Source: Gemmatimonadota bacterium
GTDB taxonomy: Bacteria; Gemmatimonadota; Gemmatimonadetes; Palauibacterales; Palauibacteraceae
Assembly: GCA_021295785.1 (NCBI GenBank)
Contig: JAGWBR010000002.1
Span: 64,376-128,375, forward strand
DNA: 64,000 bases
Reading direction: 5' to 3'
Below the pieces are notes generated by a model, which saw only the letters and a list, made by a program, of their open reading frames with translations, ran no database searches and was not told the DNA's origin. Position numbers and translations under genes: made by a program. The stretch's first letter is position 1, and every line of letters starts with the position of its first letter. Below, in pieces: positions 54,025 to 62,342 of this stretch.

Positions 54025-55149
54025 ATGAAGATAGGAATCACGTGTTACCCCACGTACGGCGGGTCGGGTGCCGTCGCCACGGAACTGGGCCTGGAACTGG
54101 CCCGCCGCGGCCACGAAATCCACTTTATCTCCTACTCGCAGCCGTTTCGCTTGACGAATTTCATCGACGGCGTGTATTTCCACGAAGTCAAGGTCAACAA
54201 CTACCCGCTGTTTGAATACCCGCCGTATTCGTTTGCCCTGGCCGTGTCGATGCACGAAGTGGCAACCCGCGAGGGTCTGGACGTGATTCATGCGCATTAC
54301 GCCATTCCCCATGCTACCGCGGCCTGGATGGCGCGGGAGATGCTGCGCGAAGAAGGCCGCGACGTGAAGCTGGTCACGACTCTGCACGGCACCGACATTA
54401 CGCTGGTCGGGAAGGACCCGTCCTACCGGTCAGTTACCCAGTTCTCGCTGTCAAAGTCAGACGCGCTGACGGCCGTCTCAACTTGGCTTCGCGACAGGAC
54501 CGTGGCGGAATTCGATTTCGACGGGCGCGAGATTCAGGTGATCCCCAACTTCGTGCAACCCCGGGTCTACGACCGGGACCGCTACGCGGGATCCCATGTG
54601 TGGGGTGCGCCCGGTGAGAAGGTCCTGATGCACATCTCAAATTTCCGTCCCGTGAAGAGGATCCCGGATCTGGTGAGGGTCTTCGCCGCGGTTCGGGAAT
54701 CGATCCCTGCCAAGCTCGTGCTGGTGGGTGACGGGCCGGAGCGGGTGGCCGCGGGCGAACTTGCCGAGCGGATGGGCGTGAGGAAGGACGTGGTCATGCT
54801 GGGTAAGGTCGACTCGGTGGCGGAGCTCTTGGCGAATGCAGATCTGTTTCTGCTTCCCAGCGCCCAGGAATCCTTCGGACTGGTGGCGCTGGAAGCCCAC
54901 GCTGCAGGGGTGCCGGTGATCGGAGCGGGCGGTTCGGGACTTGAGGAAGTCGTTTCCGACGGCGAGAGTGGGGCTTTGCTGCCAGTTGGCGACGTGGAGG
55001 GCATGGCCGCCGCCTCCATCAGGTTCCTCACCGACCCCCAGGCCTTGTCCGGGGCATCAGCGGCCGCCAGGGAGGCCGCGGCGAGGTTTGCAACAGGAGC
55101 GATCGTCCCTCAGTACGAGGCGCTGTACGGTCAAGTGACCGGTTTGTGA
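54025..55149 (+). CDS. bshA: N-acetyl-alpha-D-glucosaminyl L-malate synthase (bacillithiol)
   Basis: A GT4 glycosyltransferase of 374 aa that joins UDP-GlcNAc and L-malate in the first step of bacillithiol synthesis. The BshA-like N-terminus is KIGITCYPTYGGSGAVATEL and HEIHFISYSQPFRL; HAHYAIPHATAAWMAREML and the catalytic-domain EX7E-type segment AQESFGLVALEAHAAGVPVI are clear. The close fit of the N-terminal third to BshA supports this over a generic GT4 enzyme. bshB and bshC are not in the window. Confidence 0.9.
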   Translation: MKIGITCYPTYGGSGAVATELGLELARRGHEIHFISYSQPFRLTNFIDGVYFHEVKVNNYPLFEYPPYSFALAVSMHEVATREGLDVIHAHYAIPHATAAWMAREMLREEGRDVKLVTTLHGTDITLVGKDPSYRSVTQFSLSKSDALTAVSTWLRDRTVAEFDFDGREIQVIPNFVQPRVYDRDRYAGSHVWGAPGEKVLMHISNFRPVKRIPDLVRVFAAVRESIPAKLVLVGDGPERVAAGELAERMGVRKDVVMLGKVDSVAELLANADLFLLPSAQESFGLVALEAHAAGVPVIGAGGSGLEEVVSDGESGALLPVGDVEGMAAASIRFLTDPQALSGASAAAREAAARFATGAIVPQYEALYGQVTGL

Positions 55150-55165
55150 TGCCTGCTCGGCCTGA

Positions 55166-55963
55166 GTGAGCCTGCTTGACGCCTTCGTGCTCGGAGCCGT
55201 TCAGGGGCTAACCGAGTTTCTGCCCCTTTCCAGTTCCGGGCATCTGGTTCTCGGGCAGCGCCTCCTGGGCGCGGGAATGCCCGGCGCGGCCTTTGAGGCG
55301 GCGGCGCACGCAGGGACCCTGCTGGCGGTCAGCCTGGCGTTTCGCGCCAGGATCGCCGAAATAGTGCGGGGAGTTATCACCGGAGATCAAGAATCGGTCC
55401 AGATGGTCTTGCTCCTGGCGATCGCAACGCTGCCGGTGGCGGCGACCGGCTTGCTGTTGCGCCACGTTGTCGAACCGATCTTTGAACAGCCTCAGACAGT
55501 GGCTGTGCTCCTGCTGGTGACCGGTGGAGCCGTCTGGTCGGTGCGGCGGACGGCAGCGCGAAGCGACCAGACCACACCCGGTTGGCGCCAAGCCCTGATT
55601 ATCGGGTGCGTGCAGGCCGCGGCGCTGCTGCCCGGAATTTCGCGTTCGGGGAGTACGCTGGCGGCCGGGACGGCACTGGGCGTGGAGCCGCGCCGGATGG
55701 CGGAATTCACGTTCTTGCTCAGTATTCCGGCTGTGATGGGTGCCCTGGTACTCCATATCCCCGAGTTTGTGGCGGTGGGGGATGGCGGGGGACTGTTGCC
55801 GTTTGTCGCGGGTGGATCGACGGCGGCGGCTACGGGGGCGGGAGCCATCGTTGTGTTCATGAAGATGATCCGGGGTCGCGTGTTCCACCGCTGGGCCTGG
55901 TACTGCTGGGCGGTGGGCGGGGCCTACCTGCTGGCCTCGGCCATCTGGCCGCACCTGCGCTGA
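55166..55963 (+). CDS. uppP: Undecaprenyl-diphosphatase
   Basis: Recycles undecaprenyl pyrophosphate to the phosphate carrier for cell-wall synthesis; also confers bacitracin resistance (BacA). The 265-aa membrane protein has GAVQGLTEFLPLSSSGHLVL near residue 10 and PGISRSGSTLAAGTALGVEP near residue 155, the two active-site motifs. GTG 55166 is the start. The stop overlaps the birA start (TGATG). Confidence 0.95.
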   Translation: MSLLDAFVLGAVQGLTEFLPLSSSGHLVLGQRLLGAGMPGAAFEAAAHAGTLLAVSLAFRARIAEIVRGVITGDQESVQMVLLLAIATLPVAATGLLLRHVVEPIFEQPQTVAVLLLVTGGAVWSVRRTAARSDQTTPGWRQALIIGCVQAAALLPGISRSGSTLAAGTALGVEPRRMAEFTFLLSIPAVMGALVLHIPEFVAVGDGGGLLPFVAGGSTAAATGAGAIVVFMKMIRGRVFHRWAWYCWAVGGAYLLASAIWPHLR

Positions 55964-56757
55964 TGGCAAACACTTGGTTCGATGCCCCGGCGGCCTGTTT
56001 GTCGCTGGGGTGGCGGCGACCCGTCCATACCTTCGCCGCGGTAGTTTCCACCAACGACACTGCCCGTGGCCTGGCACAAGAGGGAGTACCATCCGGGGCG
56101 GTGGTTCTCGCCGAATCGCAAGAAGCGGGGCGGGGGAGAGAAGGGAGAAACTGGTCGTCTCCGCCGCGCGGGGGCGTGTACCTCAGCATGATCCTGGACC
56201 AGGGCACCGGTCTGACCCCGCCGCTGGCGGCTGTCGTGGCGGGGGCGGACATCGCCCGGGAGCTGACCAGGCTGCCGGCGGCGGGAGGCCGGGCGAAGGT
56301 GCAGCTGAAGTGGCCGAACGACCTGATCGTTGATGACCGAAAACTGGGGGGTATTCTCGTTGAGAGTGGTCGCGGACCCGGATACGAGCACCGGTTGGTG
56401 ATCGGAGTGGGGATCAACCTTCGCCGCGAAGACCTGCCTGCCGAATTCGCCGGGTCGGCGGTGGCCTTCGACGAGTTTGCGCCGGATGTGGACGCGGTCG
56501 ACGTGGCCGGGGCGGTAATCCGCGGGATCGATGAACGTGTCCCGAGCCCTCCCCGCTCGCTGGGCGACGCCGCGCTGGCGGAGATTGCCGACCTGGACTG
56601 GCTGTGGGGCCGGCGGGTTTGCGTGACGACCGGGGCCGGCCGTCCGGAACTACGGGGCGTCGCCGCCGGAATCGCCTCGGACGGCGCGCTGCTCATTCGC
56701 TCGGGAAATGGGGAATTGAGCAAGGTGACCGCCGGGACCGTGAGGGCCGAGCCGTGA
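55963..56757 (+). CDS. birA: Biotin--[acetyl-CoA-carboxylase] ligase
   Basis: Attaches biotin to the carboxyl carrier protein. A 264-aa protein with the biotin-protein ligase core: STNDTARGLAQEG, AESQEAGRGREGRNWSSPPR, QLKWPNDLIVDDRKLGGILV and IGVGINLR. No N-terminal helix-turn-helix is present, so it is probably a monofunctional ligase and not a repressor. ATG 55963 overlaps the uppP stop; the longer ORF in the track extends into uppP. Confidence 0.94.
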   Translation: MANTWFDAPAACLSLGWRRPVHTFAAVVSTNDTARGLAQEGVPSGAVVLAESQEAGRGREGRNWSSPPRGGVYLSMILDQGTGLTPPLAAVVAGADIARELTRLPAAGGRAKVQLKWPNDLIVDDRKLGGILVESGRGPGYEHRLVIGVGINLRREDLPAEFAGSAVAFDEFAPDVDAVDVAGAVIRGIDERVPSPPRSLGDAALAEIADLDWLWGRRVCVTTGAGRPELRGVAAGIASDGALLIRSGNGELSKVTAGTVRAEP

Positions 56758-57614
56758 CTCTGCTGGCGGTCGACATTGGGAATACCGAAACCGTAGTCGC
56801 ACTCTACGGGAAGTCAGGCCTCGGGGCGCCCGGCCAGGGTGACCCGGGATCGTTGCCACCGCGGGACGCAGCCGCCGCCTGCCTGAATCCCGACCGCGTG
56901 TGGCGTCTGGCCAGCAGGCGAAATGTGACCGGAGACGAGCTCGCCGTCTCCATCCAGATGCTGTTTGACCGATCGGCGCGGCGCGACACCGGGGCCAGGG
57001 AGCTCCCGGAGCGAATCTTGATTGCCTCGGTTGTGCCGACCCTGAACCGCCCGTGGAGCGAGGCTGGTGCGGCCCTCGGGCTGCAGGTCCGGTTCCTGAC
57101 GGGCGACTGCCCGCTGCCGGTGCGTCTGGAAGTTGACAACCCCCGGGAGGTGGGCGCCGACCGGATTGCCAACACAATGGCCGCCGCGGCGATCTATGCC
57201 CGCGACACGCTGGTTGTGGATCTGGGTACGGCGGCCACCTTCGACTGCGTGTCGGCAGGCGGGGCATTCCTTGGAGGAGCAATCGCGCCCGGCCCGGCCA
57301 CCGCCATGGAGCACCTGTCCAAAGCGGCGGCCCAGCTACCGCATGCTGTACTGGAGGAGCCTGCCCGGGCGATCGGGAAGAACACACTCGCCTGCCTGGC
57401 GAGCGGCGGTTTTTATTCGGTGGTCAGCGGAATCGATGGGATAGTGGGGCGGTTGATCACGGAATGGGATCTCGCAGCGCCCCCGCTGGTTGTGGCGACC
57501 GGCGGCCTGGCCGGCCGCCTGGCACCGCACTGCGCTGTGATTGAGTTGACCGAGCCGGCCCTGACCGTGGCCGGGATCGCCCTGGCCGACCGGCTCTTGT
57601 CAGAGTCCGACTAG
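56754..57614 (+). CDS. coaX: Type III pantothenate kinase
   Basis: First step of coenzyme A synthesis, phosphorylating pantothenate. The 286-aa ASKHA-fold protein has LAVDIGNTETVVALY at the N-terminus, GADRIANTMAAAAIYARDTL and VVDLGTAATFDCVSAGGAFL near residue 150, GGAIAPG and ATGGLAG. GTG 56754 overlaps the birA stop. Adjacent birA-coaX is common. Its stop shares CTAG with the small membrane protein gene on the other strand. Confidence 0.94.
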   Translation: MTLLAVDIGNTETVVALYGKSGLGAPGQGDPGSLPPRDAAAACLNPDRVWRLASRRNVTGDELAVSIQMLFDRSARRDTGARELPERILIASVVPTLNRPWSEAGAALGLQVRFLTGDCPLPVRLEVDNPREVGADRIANTMAAAAIYARDTLVVDLGTAATFDCVSAGGAFLGGAIAPGPATAMEHLSKAAAQLPHAVLEEPARAIGKNTLACLASGGFYSVVSGIDGIVGRLITEWDLAAPPLVVATGGLAGRLAPHCAVIELTEPALTVAGIALADRLLSESD

Positions 57615-57829
57615 ATCTCGCCTTCGCTGCTTGATTTGCCGCAGCACCGTTCCTTGACGGAACTCGCCAACCCGGGGTTGATCAGCCTGAGCACGACGTA
57701 GGCGATCACAGCCCACAACACGAGTTTCAAGGCCAATCCCACCGCCGTGAATAGCAGCGGCACCAAAAATTGAACCACCACAAAACCCGCCGCCGCGACG
57801 GCGGCGATTGTCATGATCGCACGAGCCAT
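57611..57829 (-). CDS. Small membrane protein
   Basis: A 72-aa protein with two predicted membrane segments (IMTIAAVAAAGFVVVQFLVP and FTAVGLALKLVLWAVIAYVV) and a short cytoplasmic-type tail with paired cysteines, KERCCGKSSSEGEI. I do not recognise it. The ATG is at 57829; the codon usage and clean stop suggest a real gene. Its TAG shares the palindromic CTAG with the coaX stop. Confidence 0.6.
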   Translation of the reverse strand: MARAIMTIAAVAAAGFVVVQFLVPLLFTAVGLALKLVLWAVIAYVVLRLINPGLASSVKERCCGKSSSEGEI

Positions 57830-58122
57830 AATTGTCTAACCTCTCATAAGGGCAGTCTTCGCGTGCCGATCCGTTCGGCGCGCGCGACGGGGAACCTATC
57901 ACCCGCCCGTTTCTGGTACGCCTCTTTGCCCGATTCGGTTTCTCCCAGCGGGGCGCGCCGGGGCCGCCTGCCAGCGGAACCAGAAGCGCCGCCACAGTTG
58001 GTCTTGCCGCTCCTGGAAAACATTTGTTGTAGGCGAGGCACGCCCCAACAGAGGAATTCGTCAACCCCTGCCGGATCGATTTCAATTTGCGAGCCTGCGC
58101 GTGCGCCGTATTTCGTCCGGGG
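57830..58122. other. Intergenic region upstream of groESL with inverted repeat
   Basis: 293 bp with no supportable gene. A 10-bp inverted repeat CGTCAACCCC (58059-58068) and GGGGTTGACG (58119-58128) brackets 50 bp; the right arm overlaps the groES -35 box. It probably carries the promoter of the small membrane protein gene on the left. Confidence 0.5.
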
Positions 58123-58151
58123 TTGACGCACCAGCTAGACTTCCGCAATTT
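58123..58151 (+). promoter_or_regulatory. groES promoter (sigma-70 type)
   Basis: TTGACG (-35, 58123-58128) and CAATTT (-10, 58146-58151) are separated by 17 bp. The predicted start is near 58158, immediately before the CIRCE operator, the usual arrangement for HrcA control. Confidence 0.7.
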
Positions 58152-58158
58152 TCCGTTG

Positions 58159-58185
58159 TTAGCACTCGATGTTGATGAGTGCCAA
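58159..58185. promoter_or_regulatory. CIRCE operator (HrcA binding site)
   Basis: TTAGCACTC, 9-nt spacer, GAGTGCCAA: the CIRCE consensus TTAGCACTC-N9-GAGTGCTAA with a single change in the right arm. It lies between the promoter and the groES start (120 nt upstream), so HrcA repression of groESL is predicted. The hrcA gene is not in this window. Confidence 0.93.
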
Positions 58186-58305
58186 CAATCTGACACCAGG
58201 TCGGCGATGCACGTGTCAAGAACCATCGCGTGCCTGGTCCGCCGGCCGGGCGACATGAAACAGAGACGAGACGAAAAACACAGACAACAGGAGAGGGTCA
58301 CAACC

Positions 58306-58614
58306 ATGGCAGCTTCATCGCAGGACAAGTTGAAAATCGCACCCCTGGGCGACCGGGTCGTGGTCGAGCCGCTTGAGGAGACCGAAGAAATGCGCGGCGG
58401 GCTCTACATACCCGATACCGCCAAGGAGAAGCCGCAGCAGGGCCTCGTGGTAGCAGCGGGCCCGGGCCGGCGCAACGACGACGGAGACCGACTGGAGATG
58501 GACGTGAAGGTCGGCGACCGCGTGCTCTACGGAAAGTACGCCGGCACGGAGGTTTCGCTGGACGGTCGTGACTTCCTGATCGTCAAAGAACCCGACATCC
58601 TGGCAGTCCTCTAG
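58306..58614 (+). CDS. groES: Co-chaperonin GroES
   Basis: Ten-kilodalton lid of the GroEL chaperonin. The 102-aa protein has [20 protein letters not shown] with the mobile loop and [34 protein letters not shown] at the end. AGGAGAGG sits before ATG 58306. The N-terminus is extended by about 8 residues compared with E. coli GroES. Controlled by CIRCE; groEL follows 129 nt later. Confidence 0.97.
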   Translation: MAASSQDKLKIAPLGDRVVVEPLEETEEMRGGLYIPDTAKEKPQQGLVVAAGPGRRNDDGDRLEMDVKVGDRVLYGKYAGTEVSLDGRDFLIVKEPDILAVL

Positions 58615-58707
58615 GTACCCCGGACTGTCTGGCCGCCGTCCCAATGCGGACGGGTCGGGGCAGACAACTGACTGACAAAACTGAACAGAAACAAACAGCT
58701 GAAATAG

Positions 58708-60384
<1,677 letters not shown>

Positions 60385-60421
60385 CAGAGAAGGACCAGGA
60401 GTACGATGTGGTTTGGGGCCC

Positions 60422-60436
60422 GGGGGGGGGGGGGGG
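60422..60436. repeat. 15-nt poly-G tract in leader of lipoprotein gene
   Basis: An uninterrupted run of 15 G follows AGGAG-TACG-ATG (ATG at 60406). In the present length the leader frame ends at TGA 60460-60462, overlapping the GTG start of the lipoprotein as GTGA; one G more would put the leader ATG in frame with the lipoprotein. Homopolymers like this are slippage-prone and used for phase variation in other bacteria, but assembly error is a real alternative. Confidence 0.85.
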
Positions 60437-60458
60437 CTTGGGCGCTAGTTTGGGAGCC

Positions 60459-62330
60459 GTGAAACATCGAGTCCCGATCGGCCCTGTTCTGGTTCTGGCG
60501 GCGGTTCTAGCCGCTTCCTGCGCCGACACGTCTGGTCCCGACGGCGCATCTTGCCCGCCCGACATGTTCCCCGGGCGCTGGGGGCGGCAGCAGCTGGCAC
60601 CGCAAACCGGAACCGCCTGCGAAGTAGGGGCGGCGGGAGCGTATCGACTGACCGCGCCGGCTTCGGACAGACCAGCACGGTACCTGCTGGCCGTGGTCAA
60701 TGCCGCACCGGACCCGGCAGCTGACGCCCGGCAGCTCCGGCTGGAAATTGCATCCTCGCCCGGCGCGGGAGTTTCCACCGCGGTCGCGAGTAGGGCAGCC
60801 GTCTCTGCTGGCCGAGGGCCGGCTGTTGGACTCGCGCCCGACCCGCGGACCGGTACCGCCGGCGCGGCGGAACTGGCTTTCAGGGCGGCTGCCCGCGAGA
60901 CCCTGGCCGAAGTCCGACCGGTCCCGGTGTCCCAGAGACTTGATGCCGGTCCCGGGGCGGGGGCAGGTGCGGTGCACCGACGGGAGCGCCCCGTTGAGGG
61001 CGAGACTGTTGTGTTCAACAACGCCGTGGACTCCTCTTTTCGGATCGACTGCAATTCCCAGGAGCAGATCACGGCGGTCGTGCGCGCTGTGGGAGAGAAT
61101 GTGGCCCTGGCCGAGGATGTCGAGGCTGCCGGTGAAATGAGCGCCGACGCCTACCGCAGGATTCTGGAGGTGGCCGATGACGTCATTTTTCCGCTGGACA
61201 CGGCCTACTTCGGCCCGCCGGGGGACTGGGACGGCAACGGCGTCGTGTGGATGTTATTCACGCCCGCTGTCAACAGAGTGACGCCCAGGGGCAATGCTTT
61301 CCGCGTGTTCGGGTGGTTCTCGCCAAGCGACCTTGCAGACCGGGCGGGGTGCCCGGCCTCCAACCAGGGTGAGGTGCTCTACACGCTCGCGGCGGACCGC
61401 ACGGGCCGGTTCGCCGACCCCGCTCCGGCCGGGCTGACCGAGGCGCGGACTCCCGCCCTGATCGCCCACGAACTGATGCACCTCATGTCGGCCCAACAGC
61501 GGCTGTCGGGTCCAGGAGATTTCAGTTTCGATGATTTGGAATTTCCGTGGCTCAGCGAGGGGCTGGCGCACTCGGCGGAGGCTGCAGCCGGCATGGCCGT
61601 GGCGGGCCAGTTTCCCGCGACCGATCTGCGGTTCGTGGATCTGTTCGGAAGTGGAGAGTTCAGGCACTTCCACCTGAACAACTTCAGCCGCGCCAGTTTT
61701 TTCTTGCAGGCAACGGCGCCGAGGGCGCTGGGCACGGCGGAGGGGCTGGAACCGGGCGGCTTGGCATCGCTTGAGATGCGCGGTTTCGCCTGGCTCTTTC
61801 TGCGGTGGGTTGCCGATCACCGGTCACCCGCGGGCCCGGGGCTGCTAGGCGGACCGGCGGAGGAAGAGCTTTTTCGGCGGCTGTCAACCGGAGGTCCTGG
61901 GCGGCTGCGCGGGATAGCCAACATGGAGTCGGCGGTGACCGCACTTGCTGGTGAGAACGTCTACTGGGAAGACCTCATGGCCGGATGGGCGCTCGCACCC
62001 CCGGGCGACGGCCTCGCGCGGTCCGAGAGTCAAACCGAGCCGGTGGACGACTGGCATCTGCCCACCTTTGACCTGCGCGATATTTTTGGCGGTCTGAACG
62101 ATTCCGAAAACGGGTTTCCGCCGTTTTACGACCCCTGGCCTCTGGCTTCCGACTCTGTAGACCTCGGCGGCGAAGTGGATCTGAGTCTGCGTTTCGATCT
62201 CCCGCCGGGAGCGGCGCGCTACGTAGTCCTCGAGGGCGGGCCGCACGGAGCCATCCGGCTGGACCTGACCGCCCGTGGCGAGGCAAGAGCGCCCAAGGGG
62301 CTGCGGCTCCTTTGGCTGCGGGTGTACTAG
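60459..62330 (+). CDS. M30-like zinc metalloprotease lipoprotein
   Basis: A 623-aa exported protein. The signal ends LAASC, a lipobox. The first 200 residues are Ala/Arg/Gly-rich; then come a conserved block (WMLFTPAVNRVTPRG, CPASNQGEVLY) and a gluzincin site LIAHELMHLMSAQQR with a distal acidic ligand in FPWLSEGLAHSAE, the pattern of peptidase family M30 (hyicolysin-like). The C-terminal part is beta-rich. GTG 60459 follows the poly-G leader. A paralogue is encoded next. Substrate unknown. Confidence 0.72.
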   Translation: MKHRVPIGPVLVLAAVLAASCADTSGPDGASCPPDMFPGRWGRQQLAPQTGTACEVGAAGAYRLTAPASDRPARYLLAVVNAAPDPAADARQLRLEIASSPGAGVSTAVASRAAVSAGRGPAVGLAPDPRTGTAGAAELAFRAAARETLAEVRPVPVSQRLDAGPGAGAGAVHRRERPVEGETVVFNNAVDSSFRIDCNSQEQITAVVRAVGENVALAEDVEAAGEMSADAYRRILEVADDVIFPLDTAYFGPPGDWDGNGVVWMLFTPAVNRVTPRGNAFRVFGWFSPSDLADRAGCPASNQGEVLYTLAADRTGRFADPAPAGLTEARTPALIAHELMHLMSAQQRLSGPGDFSFDDLEFPWLSEGLAHSAEAAAGMAVAGQFPATDLRFVDLFGSGEFRHFHLNNFSRASFFLQATAPRALGTAEGLEPGGLASLEMRGFAWLFLRWVADHRSPAGPGLLGGPAEEELFRRLSTGGPGRLRGIANMESAVTALAGENVYWEDLMAGWALAPPGDGLARSESQTEPVDDWHLPTFDLRDIFGGLNDSENGFPPFYDPWPLASDSVDLGGEVDLSLRFDLPPGAARYVVLEGGPHGAIRLDLTARGEARAPKGLRLLWLRVY

Positions 62331-62342
62331 GTGCAGGTCACG

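Noticed and set aside
58030-58068. Divergent minus-strand promoter with TTGACG at the left arm of the inverted repeat
   Set aside because: No matching -10 element at 16-18 bp was found on the minus strand.
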